From NCBI GenBank assembly GCA_002392835.1, contig DGHX01000172.1:30332-52520 (forward strand): DNA of 22,189 nt, in the 5' to 3' direction. The DNA is from Prevotella sp. UBA3837. GTDB taxonomy: Bacteria > Bacteroidota > Bacteroidia > Bacteroidales > Bacteroidaceae. Under the pieces are notes generated by a model, which was not told the DNA's origin, made no database searches, and saw only the letters and a list, made by a program, of their open reading frames with translations. The translations under genes and the position numbers were made by a program. This document shows positions 1 to 7,463 of the stretch, in pieces (the first letter of the stretch is position 1; each line of letters starts with the position of its first letter).

Positions 1-65
1 CGCCGTTAACACTTGTTGAGATTTAACCTGCACCGCACGTTGCAGCCAGCCGGACGGCCGGAAAT

Positions 66-248
66 GTATAAATATACGACAGAAACCGCATAAATATGCA
101 TTTTCACCCCTGCGGCCTCCGTTTTCTAAAATGGAGGCCGCTTTTGAAAAAAAGTGGGCCGCTTTTGAAAAAATCCCATATCACTTTTTTTCAAAAACAG
201 GCCGCACAGAAAAAAAAGTGGCCCGCTGGTGAAACTGCATAATTATGC
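66..248. promoter_or_regulatory. Three GYATA-N2-TATRC near-palindromes (possible ArgR-like boxes)
   Basis: Three 12-bp sites share the form GYATA-N2-TATRC: GTATAAATATAC at 66-77, GCATAAATATGC at 88-99 and GCATAATTATGC at 237-248. The last extends to a perfect 14-bp palindrome at 236-249. The first two are 22 bp apart centre to centre, on one helical face. That spacing and the AT-rich core resemble paired arginine-repressor boxes known from other bacteria. The second and third sites also share downstream sequence (ATGCATTT followed by a C-run and GCGGC), so this may instead be a duplicated repeat block. A target operon could lie to the left, outside the window. Confidence 0.3.
136..226. repeat. 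Direct and inverted copies of a GGCCGC/TTTTGAAAAAAAGTG module
   Basis: A short module with GGCCGC followed by TTTTGAAAAAAAGTG occurs at 136-156, and a partial direct copy lies at 157-173. An inverted copy lies at 182-203, and a further diverged direct copy lies near 208-226. The 15 bases TTTTGAAAAAAAGTG at 142-156 are exactly complementary to 182-196, so the stretch can fold as a hairpin. It is noncoding. Whether it is a dispersed genomic repeat or a local structure cannot be decided from this window. Confidence 0.45.
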
Positions 249-376
249 ATTTACCCCCCGCGGCACCCGCTGTTAACATTCGTTGACTGTACAGCTGCAT
301 TCCGCTTTAACATATTGTTCATCAAGCCGTTCCAAGCAATTAGGTGCAAGTAGTGCAACATTTTTCAGTGAATAAA

Positions 377-408
377 ACGTGTTTTTTCTACACCGTTTTA
401 AACCTTTG
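377..408 (+). promoter_or_regulatory. Weak candidate promoter of the TonB-dependent outer-membrane gene
   Basis: AACCTTTG at 401-408 matches the Bacteroidetes -7 element TAnnTTTG at all but one of its defined positions. A T-rich stretch sits about 20 bp upstream, but there is no clean -33 TTTG. Initiation near 415 would leave a leader of about 40 nt before the ATG at 454. Confidence 0.35.
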
Positions 409-453
409 CCGCCGGGGTGCGTCAGATAGTCAACGAACTTTTTTCCAATTCAA

Positions 454-3400
454 ATGAAACGAATCCTTCTCATGATGGCCGTCATGCTGTCTGCGGCCCT
501 CTCTCTGAATGCGCAGCGCACGGTGAGTGGCACCGTGGTAGACAAGGAAAGCGGCGAGACCGTCATCCAGGCCACTGTGAGCCTGCTTCGCCAGGACAGC
601 ACCCGCGTGGCCAACGCCGTGACCAACATGGACGGCAACTTCCAGCTGACGGCTCCTCAGGACGGCCGCTACGTGCTGCGCGTGACCTACGTGGGCTATA
701 AACAGCTGACGCGCGACATCACCATGAGCGGTCAGCCCCTGCGGTTAGGCAAGCTGCAGATAGAGGCCGACGCCACCATGCTGAAAGGCGTGGAGGTGGT
801 GAAGAACCAGGCCCGCGTGTACTCGAAGGCAGACACCGTGGTGTTCAACGCCGCCGCCTTCAAGACCCCCGAGGGGTCAGTGCTCGAGGAGCTGGTGAGG
901 CGCCTGCCCGGCGCCGAGCTCAGCGACGACGGCAAGATTACCATCAACGGCAAGGAGGTGAAGAAGATAAAGGTGGACGGCAAGGAGTTCCTCACCGGCG
1001 ACACGCAGACGGCCATGAAGAACCTGCCCACCAGCATAGTGGAGCGCGTGCGCGCCTACGACGAGAAGAGCGACCTGAGCCGCATCACCGGCATCGACGA
1101 CGGCAACGACCAGACGGTGCTCGACTTCGGGCTGAAGCGCGGCATGAACCGCGGCACCTTTGCCAACGTCGACGCCGGCGTGGGCACCGAGCAGCGCTAC
1201 ACCGGCCGACTGATGGGCATGACCTTCCGCGACGGCCTGCGCCTGATGGGCTTCGCCAATGCCAACAACGTGGGCGACCGCGGCTTCGGCGGCGGCGGCT
1301 TCGGCGGCGGCTTCGGCGGTGGCGGCGGGCTGTCGGCCCCTAAGATGGCCGCTGTGAACCTGAACTACGAGAAAGAAGGCAAGCTGCGACTGGACGGCGG
1401 CGTGCGCTGGAACCACAGCAACACCGACACCTGGCGCCGCACCGCCACCGAGAACTTCGTCAGCGCAGCAGGCGCCTTCTCGAACAGCATCAGCCAGAAC
1501 TACTCGCGCTCCACATCATGGAGCGGAAACTTCCGCATGGAGTGGACCCCCGACACGATGACCACCATCAGCTTCCGGCCGTCGTTCAGCTGGTCGAACA
1601 ACGACTCGAAGTCGCAGTCCATTTCAGCATCATTCGCACAGGACCCCTACAGCTACGTTGACTATTCCCTCAACACCCGCAGCAGCCTGGTCAACGTCCT
1701 GAACTACATGCGCAACAACTTCGCCAGCGACTCGCTCGTGGTGAACAGCCGCGACAACGGCTCGCTCTCGTACAGCGACAACAACAGCCTGAACGGCGAG
1801 CTGCAGCTGAACCGCAAGCTGAGCAGCACGGGACGCAACATCACCCTCAGGCTCACCGGCAGCTACACCGACGGCGACTCGAAGTCGCTCTCGCTACAGG
1901 ACGTCACCCTCTACCAGCTGATGAACTACACCTACGACGGTGACTCCACCTACATGAAGAACCGCTACAACCTGACGCCGAACAAGAACTACAACTACGG
2001 CGTGCAGCTCACCTACAGCGAGCCCATAGCACGGGCCACCTACCTGCAGTTCTCGTACAACTTCCAGTACCGCTACACGAAGAACGACCGCTCTACCTAC
2101 GACTTCTCAACCCCCACGCCCTACGCCACCGGCACCTTCGGCGACCTCATGGGCATCGGCTTCCGCTACCGCGACTGGGACAGCTACCTCAACCCCATGC
2201 GCCGCGTGCAGCCCATCGACGACTATTACGACGCCGAGCTGAGCCAGTTCTCGGAGTACAAGAACTTCATACACACCGGCGAGGTGATGCTGCGCGTGGT
2301 CAGGGAGGCATACAACTTCAACGTCGGCGTGCAGATCATTCCGCAGACCTCGAAGCTACACTACATCTACTTAGGCAAGGACTACGGCACCACCACGCGC
2401 AACGTGGTGAACTGGAGCCCTACGGCCAACTTCCGCTGGAAGCTCTCAGACCAGGGCCAGATGCGCTTCACCTACCGCGGCAGCACCAGCCAGCCCTCGA
2501 TGACCGACCTCTTAGAGATTACCGACGACACCGACCCGCTGAACATCTCAATAGGTAACTCGAAGCTGAAGCCCTCGTTCACACAGAACTTCAACTGGCG
2601 CTTCAACAACTACTACCAGAAGCACCAGAGCTTCATCTTCGCCAACGTGCGCTTCGCCACCACCAGCAACGACGTGACCAGCAAGGTCACCTACGACCCC
2701 ACGACGGGCGGCCGCACCTCGACGCGCGAAAACATCAACGGCAACTGGAACACCCGCGCCGAGTTCATGTTCAACACCGCTCTCGACACGCTGGGACGCT
2801 TCAACGTCAACACCCGCACCACGGCCAGCTACGCCCACAGCGTGAGCTACCTCGACGAGTACAACGTGACCCACGACCGTGCCGACATGGGCAACATGCT
2901 GAAGAACTCCGTCAACGAGACGACGCTGGGCCAGCGCCTGGGCTTCAGCTACCGCAACGACTGGTTTGAGTTCGAGCCCAACGGCAGCATCAACTACACC
3001 TTCGGCCGCAACAAGCTGCAAAGCAACGGCAACGAGGACACCTACAACTTCAGCTACGGCTTCAACGCCACGGCACAGCTGCCCTGGGGCATGCAGCTGA
3101 GCACCAACCTGGGCATGCAGAGCCGCCGCGGATACAGCGACCAGTCGATGAACACCAACGAGCTCATCTGGAACGCACAGATAGCACAGTCGTTCCTGAA
3201 GGGCAAGCCGCTGAGCGTGCGCCTGGAGTTCTACGACATACTGGGCCAGCAGTCGAGCTTCTCGCGCACCCTGAACGCGATGATGCGCTCTGACAGCGAG
3301 TCGAACGCCATCAACAGCTACGTCATGCTGCGCGTGAACTACCGCCTGAACCTCTTCGGCACGAAGGAAGCCCGCATGGGCATGGGCGGCCCCGGCGGGC

Positions 3401-3501
3401 AGGGCGGCCCCGGCGGACAGCGCGGACAGCGCGGCGGATTCGGAGGCGGAGGCCGCGGCGGATTCGGAGGCGGAGGCTTCGGCGGACCGGGACGCTTCTG
3501 A
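454..3501 (+). CDS. TonB-dependent receptor-like outer-membrane beta-barrel protein (OMP_b-brl_3 type)
   Basis: This 1015-residue protein is predicted to sit in the outer membrane. A signal peptide covers residues 1-20 (hydrophobic LLMMAVMLSAALSLNA, then Q). A carboxypeptidase-regulatory-like beta-sandwich follows at about 21-105 (SGTVVDKESGE and DGNFQLTAPQDGRYVLRV motifs), then a plug-like region to about 230. The rest is a long barrel rich in alternating aromatic/polar strands, as in the OMP_b-brl_3 family. No SusD partner gene follows, so it is not a classical SusCD pair and the substrate is unknown. Two glycine-rich stretches stand out: one at about residues 274-292, and a C-terminal tail of Gly/Arg/Phe repeats ending in GRF. 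Codon use is GC-rich and uniform. The start fits the signal peptide and the weak promoter upstream; no Shine-Dalgarno is evident, which is usual for this phylum. Confidence 0.88.
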   Translation: MKRILLMMAVMLSAALSLNAQRTVSGTVVDKESGETVIQATVSLLRQDSTRVANAVTNMDGNFQLTAPQDGRYVLRVTYVGYKQLTRDITMSGQPLRLGKLQIEADATMLKGVEVVKNQARVYSKADTVVFNAAAFKTPEGSVLEELVRRLPGAELSDDGKITINGKEVKKIKVDGKEFLTGDTQTAMKNLPTSIVERVRAYDEKSDLSRITGIDDGNDQTVLDFGLKRGMNRGTFANVDAGVGTEQRYTGRLMGMTFRDGLRLMGFANANNVGDRGFGGGGFGGGFGGGGGLSAPKMAAVNLNYEKEGKLRLDGGVRWNHSNTDTWRRTATENFVSAAGAFSNSISQNYSRSTSWSGNFRMEWTPDTMTTISFRPSFSWSNNDSKSQSISASFAQDPYSYVDYSLNTRSSLVNVLNYMRNNFASDSLVVNSRDNGSLSYSDNNSLNGELQLNRKLSSTGRNITLRLTGSYTDGDSKSLSLQDVTLYQLMNYTYDGDSTYMKNRYNLTPNKNYNYGVQLTYSEPIARATYLQFSYNFQYRYTKNDRSTYDFSTPTPYATGTFGDLMGIGFRYRDWDSYLNPMRRVQPIDDYYDAELSQFSEYKNFIHTGEVMLRVVREAYNFNVGVQIIPQTSKLHYIYLGKDYGTTTRNVVNWSPTANFRWKLSDQGQMRFTYRGSTSQPSMTDLLEITDDTDPLNISIGNSKLKPSFTQNFNWRFNNYYQKHQSFIFANVRFATTSNDVTSKVTYDPTTGGRTSTRENINGNWNTRAEFMFNTALDTLGRFNVNTRTTASYAHSVSYLDEYNVTHDRADMGNMLKNSVNETTLGQRLGFSYRNDWFEFEPNGSINYTFGRNKLQSNGNEDTYNFSYGFNATAQLPWGMQLSTNLGMQSRRGYSDQSMNTNELIWNAQIAQSFLKGKPLSVRLEFYDILGQQSSFSRTLNAMMRSDSESNAINSYVMLRVNYRLNLFGTKEARMGMGGPGGQGGPGGQRGQRGGFGGGGRGGFGGGGFGGPGRF

Positions 3502-3514
3502 TGAAGTGATTAAG

Positions 3515-3567
3515 AACTCAGCTTTCGCAAGAGTGCAAGGAGTGATAGGAGTGAAAGGAGTGAAAGT
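3515..3567 (+). repeat. 9-bp tandem array (AGTGAAAGG) with 17-bp leader
   Basis: A 17-bp leader, AACTCAGCTTTCGCAAG (3515-3531), is followed by four 9-bp units starting at 3532: AGTGCAAGG, AGTGATAGG, AGTGAAAGG and AGTGAAAGT. The same leader with one change recurs at 3642-3658, again followed by a 9-bp array (AGTTAAAGG). The two blocks are therefore related copies flanking the terminator hairpin. It is noncoding and lies just downstream of the outer-membrane gene. Confidence 0.7.
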
Positions 3568-3596
3568 GGGCGAATGCGAAACTTGAATAAATAATA

Positions 3597-3629
3597 AATG
3601 CAGCGGACGACTTTGCCGTCCGCTGCATT
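3597..3629. terminator. Strong hairpin, likely terminator of the TonB-dependent gene
   Basis: AATGCAGCGGACG (3597-3609) pairs perfectly with CGTCCGCTGCATT (3617-3629) around a 7-nt loop, giving a 13-bp GC-rich stem about 95 bp after the stop at 3501. There is no long T-run after it, so it may act as a weak intrinsic terminator or as a 3'-end stabilising stem. Confidence 0.55.
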
Positions 3630-3641
3630 GTTCATATAAGA

Positions 3642-3802
3642 AACTCAACTTTCGCAAGTTATGGAGTTAAAGGAGTTAAAGGAGTTAAAGGAGTTAAAAG
3701 ACGATACTTTTGCTGTCGGTTTTAGTTCCACTGACGAATGCTTTTCAGTGAAAAGTCTATCGTCTTTTAACTCCTTTAACTCCCTTTAACTCCTTTAACT
3801 CC
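3642..3802. repeat. Large inverted repeat built from 9-bp GGAGTTAAA units
   Basis: A 17-bp leader, AACTCAACTTTCGCAAG (3642-3658), precedes a left arm at 3663-3711. That arm has four exact GGAGTTAAA units followed by AGACGATACTTTT. The right arm at 3751-3802 is its near-perfect complement, with units reading TTTAACTCC and the inner tip AAAAGTCTATCGTCTT. The arms are about 50 bp and enclose about 39 bp, which holds a smaller dyad CACTGA/TCAGTG. The right end lies 13 bp beyond the stop of the DUF5606 gene. The transcript of that operon would therefore fold into a long stem here, possibly ending transcription. The two-arm shape also resembles a miniature mobile or palindromic repeat. Confidence 0.8.
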
Positions 3803-3815
3803 TGAAAGATAATGG

Positions 3816-4262
3816 CTACTCCGCCTCCTCGCGATCGGCGATGTTGTCGCCCTCGGTGGGCTTCATCTCCTCCTTGAAGTCGGTGATGCCGTTGTCGACG
3901 AGGATGTTGTACCACTGCAGCAGCTTCTTGATGTCGCTGACGTGCACGCGCTCGCGGTCGAAGTTGGGCAGCACCTTGGCAAAGTATTCGCGCAGCTCGT
4001 CGCCGCTGGCCTTCTTGATGTCCATGGACGATTTCTTCCCCTCCTCGAGCTTCTTCAGGCTGTCGAGGACGTCCATCAAGGGCACGTCGTCGGTCTCGGT
4101 GAACATGGCGATGTCGGCCAGCGATGTGATGCGGTCGGTACCAAAGGCCGGCTGGCGCTTATGGGTGGCGTCGAGAGCCTCGACGATGAGGTTGTTCTTA
4201 CCGCGTGAAACGAGTTTGTAGAGGCCGGGCTTGCCGGCGATGGCTAAAATGGTTTTTTGCAT
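3816..4262 (-). CDS. DUF5606 family protein
   Basis: This 148-residue soluble protein matches the DUF5606 type found across Bacteroidetes. It opens with MQKTILAIAGKPGLYKLVSR, giving a small N-terminal domain, and a DxKKASGDELREYF-like helical part follows at about residues 80-100. No catalytic motif or membrane segment is visible, and the function is not established. It is the last gene of the nusB-yajC-ybbR-coaE run, and its start overlaps the coaE 3' end by 19 nt, which indicates translational coupling. The acidic C-terminus (GDNIADREEAE) is typical of a disordered tail. A large inverted repeat lies immediately downstream. Confidence 0.85.
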   Translation of the reverse strand: MQKTILAIAGKPGLYKLVSRGKNNLIVEALDATHKRQPAFGTDRITSLADIAMFTETDDVPLMDVLDSLKKLEEGKKSSMDIKKASGDELREYFAKVLPNFDRERVHVSDIKKLLQWYNILVDNGITDFKEEMKPTEGDNIADREEAE

Positions 4263-4822
4263 GTTTGTAGATGTCTTAATAGGTTTTCTATTTGTGGTTC
4301 TAACGGCTCGCGGCCGTCGTTGCTTATCTCATAGTCGGCACGCCGCAGCAGCTCGTCCTGCGGCCATTGCTTGTCCATCCACTGCCGGGCCTTCTCGTGG
4401 CTGATGCCGTCGCGCTGCATGATGCGCTGCAGGCGCACCTGGGGCGGGGCCGTGACGACGACGACGTGCTGCACCAGCCGGTCGAAGCCCGACTCGAACA
4501 GTATGGCACACTCCATCCAGTGCTGTCCGCTGTCTAAGAAGTCGCGGGCCACGGCGGGGTGTACGATGGCGTTCAGTGCCTGCGTGTGCTGCTCTGACGA
4601 GAGCAGGAACTGGGCCACTGCCGCCTTGTTCAGCAGTCCGTCGGCAGTATAGGCATCGGGGCCTATGAGGGCGGTCAGCTGGCGGCGCAGGGCGTCAGAG
4701 GTGCGCATCAGGCGCTTCGCGGCGGCGTCGCAGTCGTAGATGCTCACGCCCAGACGCTGCTCTAAGAGACGGCAGACAAAGCTCTTGCCGCTGCCGATGC
4801 CTCCGGTGACGGCTATGCGCAT
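4244..4822 (-). CDS. coaE: Dephospho-CoA kinase
   Basis: CoaE phosphorylates the 3'-hydroxyl of dephospho-CoA with ATP, the last step of coenzyme A synthesis, in the cytosol. The protein opens with MRIAVTGGIGSGKS, which contains a Walker A loop (GGIGSGKS, residues 7-14). It continues with the family's YDCDAAAKRLM motif and an ARQWMDKQ lid-type region. An upstream in-frame ATG at 4906 would add 28 residues without homology-like character. It also begins before the stop of the preceding gene (4872). The ATG at 4822 has a purine-rich AAGGAAGAAG ahead of it and gives the usual length (192 aa), so it is preferred. The gene overlaps the DUF5606 gene by 19 nt and lies 49 bp after the ybbR-like gene. 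Confidence 0.93.
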   Translation of the reverse strand: MRIAVTGGIGSGKSFVCRLLEQRLGVSIYDCDAAAKRLMRTSDALRRQLTALIGPDAYTADGLLNKAAVAQFLLSSEQHTQALNAIVHPAVARDFLDSGQHWMECAILFESGFDRLVQHVVVVTAPPQVRLQRIMQRDGISHEKARQWMDKQWPQDELLRRADYEISNDGREPLEPQIENLLRHLQTCKKPF

Positions 4823-4871
4823 GTACTGGTCTTCTTCCTTCATCATGGTGCGTGTGTGAGTGGCGTCGGCC

Positions 4872-5861
4872 CTACTGCGGCTGCTGTTCGGCGTCGTGCT
4901 CCTCAATGAGGTAGTCGACCTGCTCCTGCTCCAGCCTGACGCGCTGTATGCCCAAGGGCTGGCGCCGCAGGTACACGTTGCACCGCGCCTCGGGGGTGAG
5001 GCTGAACTCCTTGTAGTCGGCCACGATAAGGAAGTCGCTGGCCGAGATGCTCTGGTAGTTCTTCATGCCCGTGACGAAGCTGACGCTGAGCTTGGCCGGG
5101 AAGGTGCGCAGCACTTTCCCCGGCGGCATGTTGATGCCCACCACGGGCACGTCGCTGATGGTTCCCTCGGTGAGCATGTCGGTCTGGAAGAGGATGGTCA
5201 CCTCGTCGGGCACCATCTTCACGCCCGTCATGGGCTGCAGCCGCGCCTTCACCATGAGCGGATCGCGGAAACCGCTGTAGCTGAGGGGCACGGTGTAGAC
5301 GGTGCTGATGCTGTCGAGCATGGCGGCCGACGCGTAGACGGTGACCATGCTGTCGGGCTGGTAGGCTACGTCGCTGATGTAGTAGAGCATGTCGGGTTCC
5401 ACCGTTCCGCGGTACTTCACGGGCACCCGTCGGCTCTCGCCGTTGTTGTAGTAGAAGCTGAGGCCGTCGGGCTTGACGCCGACCGCCTTGGCCGATGCCG
5501 GCAGGCGTGTGTCGGCCAGTCGCAGCAGGTCGGACGTGGAGACGGTGCCCCGGCCGTCGTGCGCATAGCGTGCAAAGTCGATGCTGAGCGGCTGCAGCGG
5601 CTGGCTATATATATAAGTAATGAGGCTGATGCCCTTGTCGCGCACGGTATAGCGCAGCGTGTCGTTCTCGCCTGAGGTGATGACCACGTTGCCGGGCACG
5701 TTGACATACCTGACGGGAATCTTCACCTCCTGCTCGAAGCTCTCGTTGAGCGTCATGAGGAGCCAGAAGATGCCCGCCACGGCCAGAAAGAACAGGAAAA
5801 TCAGGAATTCCCTGTTCATCCATCCCAGCAGGAAACGCCTGATGCCGTTGAGAGTGCCCAT
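4872..5861 (-). CDS. YbbR-like domain membrane-anchored protein
   Basis: This 329-residue protein has one N-terminal membrane segment at about residues 19-38 (FLIFLFFLAVAGIFWLLMTL). The exported part is rich in beta strands and carries YbbR-type repeats (for example KIPVRYVNVPGNVVI at about 47-61). In Firmicutes, YbbR/CdaR proteins regulate the diadenylate cyclase CdaA. Here no such cyclase is adjacent, and the conserved Bacteroidetes context is yajC upstream and coaE downstream. The role in this phylum is not established. It starts 24 bp after yajC and is probably co-transcribed with it. The C-terminal tail is Glu/Gln-rich. Confidence 0.82.
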   Translation of the reverse strand: MGTLNGIRRFLLGWMNREFLIFLFFLAVAGIFWLLMTLNESFEQEVKIPVRYVNVPGNVVITSGENDTLRYTVRDKGISLITYIYSQPLQPLSIDFARYAHDGRGTVSTSDLLRLADTRLPASAKAVGVKPDGLSFYYNNGESRRVPVKYRGTVEPDMLYYISDVAYQPDSMVTVYASAAMLDSISTVYTVPLSYSGFRDPLMVKARLQPMTGVKMVPDEVTILFQTDMLTEGTISDVPVVGINMPPGKVLRTFPAKLSVSFVTGMKNYQSISASDFLIVADYKEFSLTPEARCNVYLRRQPLGIQRVRLEQEQVDYLIEEHDAEQQPQ

Positions 5862-5885
5862 TGCCGCGCCGTGTGCCGCCAGGGC

Positions 5886-6215
5886 TTACTTCTGAGCCGT
5901 TGCGGTAGCGGCCACGTTGGCCATATCCTTGAACACGGCGCTCTTGGCCACGGTGATGACGGTGTCCTTGGCTATCTTCACGTCGACGGTGCCCTTGGCC
6001 AGGTCAACGCTCTTCACCGTACCGTAGATGCCGCTGCCCACGATGACCGACATGCCCTCGGCCAGCTGGTTCTGGAAGTTGCGAATCTCCTTCTGCTGCT
6101 TCTGCTGCGGGCGAATCATGAAGAAATACATGATGGCAAAGATGGCCACCATCATCAGCAGCATCATCATGCCGCCACCGCCCTGCTGCTGGGCTTGTAA
6201 TAGGATGTTTGTCAT
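5886..6215 (-). CDS. yajC: Preprotein translocase subunit YajC
   Basis: YajC is a small inner-membrane accessory of the SecDF-YajC complex. The 109-residue protein has a Gln/Gly-rich N-terminus and one membrane helix at about residues 15-33 (MMMLLMMVAIFAIMYFFMI). The diagnostic RPQQKQQKE motif follows directly, and then a small cytoplasmic beta domain containing GMSVIVGSGIYGTVKSV. Length and layout match the family. It sits between nusB (60 bp upstream) and the ybbR-like gene (24 bp downstream), an arrangement common in Bacteroidetes. secD/secF are not in the window. Confidence 0.95.
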   Translation of the reverse strand: MTNILLQAQQQGGGGMMMLLMMVAIFAIMYFFMIRPQQKQQKEIRNFQNQLAEGMSVIVGSGIYGTVKSVDLAKGTVDVKIAKDTVITVAKSAVFKDMANVAATATAQK

Positions 6216-6275
6216 TGATTGTTGGTTATTAATGAAATGAATGTTCTGTCAATGGAGCGTGTGGGCTCGGGGGCC

Positions 6276-7253
6276 TTACTCCTGCTCGTCGCCGGCGTCC
6301 TCCTTTCGCTGCTGGGCCGGACGCGGCGGCACGAGCTGCTTCAGCAGGCGGCCCTGGCGAATGAGGTGACGGGCAATGCCGTCGAGCATGCCGTTGATGT
6401 AGCTGAAGCTGCGCGGCGTGGAGTACACCTTGGCCAGGTCGACGAACTCGTTGATGGTCACCATGAGCGGTATGCTGGGGAAGGTGAGCATCTCGGCAAT
6501 GGCTATCTGCATGATGATGACGTCCATGTAGGCCAGTCGCGAGAAATCCCAGTTGAGCGAGGCCTCGCTCATGTAGCGCTGGTACTCGTCGGCATTGAGT
6601 ATGGCGGCACGGAAGAGCTTGCGGGCATAGTCCTTCTCCTCCTCGCTGTCGTACTCGGGCAGCAGCTCCTGCTTCGAGCCGTTCTTCTCGTCAAAACGCT
6701 TGATGGTCTTCAGCACGAAGGTGTCGACGACCTCCTTGTCATCGTTCCAGTAGAGGCTCTGCTCCTCGAGCAGCAGGTCCAGGTCGTCGTTCTCCTGGAT
6801 GAGCGTCTTGTACAGGCGGCGCCACAGCTCGCGGTCCACCTCGTATGTATCTTCGGCCTCCAAGTAGTCCTTGTAAATCTGGCTCTGCTCTATCTGCTCC
6901 AGCAGGCGCCCCACGAACTCCTGCTCGTCGGCCCAGGTGCGCTTCTGCGTCTCCATGAAGGCCGCCAGCTGCTTGTTGCCCTCTAACTGCAGGGCGAAGC
7001 GGTTGTAGGCCAGCTTCTGCGACGGCTCGGCCGTACCCTCACGCAGTGCCTTGGCCTGCAGCACCTCAAGGCGGCGGCGCGACTCGCGCGTCACGGCCAC
7101 GATGAGCGCCAGCAAGTGATTGTACAAATCGTAGGCCTTGCTGAGGCTGAAGAACAGCTCTTTCTCGGCTGTGTCGATGTTCTTATTGCCGTTTTGATAG
7201 TAAGCGTAGGTTAACTGAACTATCTTAATGCGTATGAGTTCCCTGTTGATCAT
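6276..7253 (-). CDS. nusB: Transcription antitermination factor NusB (long Bacteroidetes form)
   Basis: NusB pairs with NusE/S10 on boxA RNA to support antitermination in rRNA operons. This 325-residue version has a helical N-terminal extension of roughly 190 residues. The recognisable NusB domain follows at about 200-310, ending in SIPLMVTINEFVDLAKVYSTPRSFSYINGMLDGIARHL, whose INE-x-V-x-LAK and NG-x-LD pattern is typical. A long N-terminal part is usual in Bacteroidetes, unlike the 140-residue proteobacterial form. The C-terminus is charged (RPAQQRKEDAGDEQE). It heads a five-gene minus-strand operon and has a clear promoter at 7279-7311. Confidence 0.92.
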   Translation of the reverse strand: MINRELIRIKIVQLTYAYYQNGNKNIDTAEKELFFSLSKAYDLYNHLLALIVAVTRESRRRLEVLQAKALREGTAEPSQKLAYNRFALQLEGNKQLAAFMETQKRTWADEQEFVGRLLEQIEQSQIYKDYLEAEDTYEVDRELWRRLYKTLIQENDDLDLLLEEQSLYWNDDKEVVDTFVLKTIKRFDEKNGSKQELLPEYDSEEEKDYARKLFRAAILNADEYQRYMSEASLNWDFSRLAYMDVIIMQIAIAEMLTFPSIPLMVTINEFVDLAKVYSTPRSFSYINGMLDGIARHLIRQGRLLKQLVPPRPAQQRKEDAGDEQE

Positions 7254-7278
7254 TTAGTCTTACGTTGTTTATCGACTG

Positions 7279-7311
7279 CAAAATTAGCGATTTTTTCGCT
7301 ATTACACAAGA
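7279..7311 (-). promoter_or_regulatory. Bacteroidetes-type promoter of the nusB operon
   Basis: Read on the minus strand, TCTTG (7311-7307) is followed after 20 bp by TAATTTTG (7286-7279), an exact TAnnTTTG -7 element. Initiation near 7272 would give a leader of about 20 nt before the nusB ATG at 7253. Confidence 0.6.
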
Positions 7312-7346
7312 AAAAGACGCTTTTTTTGAAAAAATATCACCTAACA

Positions 7347-7378
7347 TTTATCTTTTATCAAGATTTTTTGTACCTTTG
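7347..7378 (+). promoter_or_regulatory. Bacteroidetes-type promoter of rplY-pth
   Basis: TACCTTTG at 7371-7378 is an exact TAnnTTTG element. The -33 region around 7346-7352 is only T-rich (ATTTATC), so that half is weak. The expected transcript begins near 7385 and has a leader of about 80 nt, longer than its neighbours, with no obvious folded element in it. Confidence 0.55.
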
Positions 7379-7463
7379 CACCCGCTTTTTTCGTGTGATG
7401 GCGAATTAAGTCAAAACAAACCATTCAAAACAACAACTTAATTTAGAGTAACACAACACTGTT

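Larger units (their letters stand above)
5..322. promoter_or_regulatory. Repeated GTTAAC-type candidate operator motif
   Basis: Two near-identical copies of a partly palindromic motif are visible: GTTAACACTTGTTGA at 5-19 and GTTAACATTCGTTGA at 272-286 (13 of 15 identical). A weaker third copy, TTTAACATATTGTTCA, begins near 306. The first copy has the dyad TTAACA-N2-TGTTGA. Repeated dyads upstream of a TonB-dependent outer-membrane gene are compatible with binding sites for a repressor or activator, but no regulator is identified and the role is inference. Confidence 0.3.

Noticed and set aside
2548..3657. 369-residue minus-strand frame opposite the TonB-dependent gene
   Set aside because: It overlaps the barrel-coding region and the terminator hairpin, and the Ala/Val/Ser-rich product matches no family.
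3663..3802. CRISPR array from regularly repeated 9-mers
   Set aside because: The units abut without spacers and are far shorter than CRISPR repeats; no cas genes are present.
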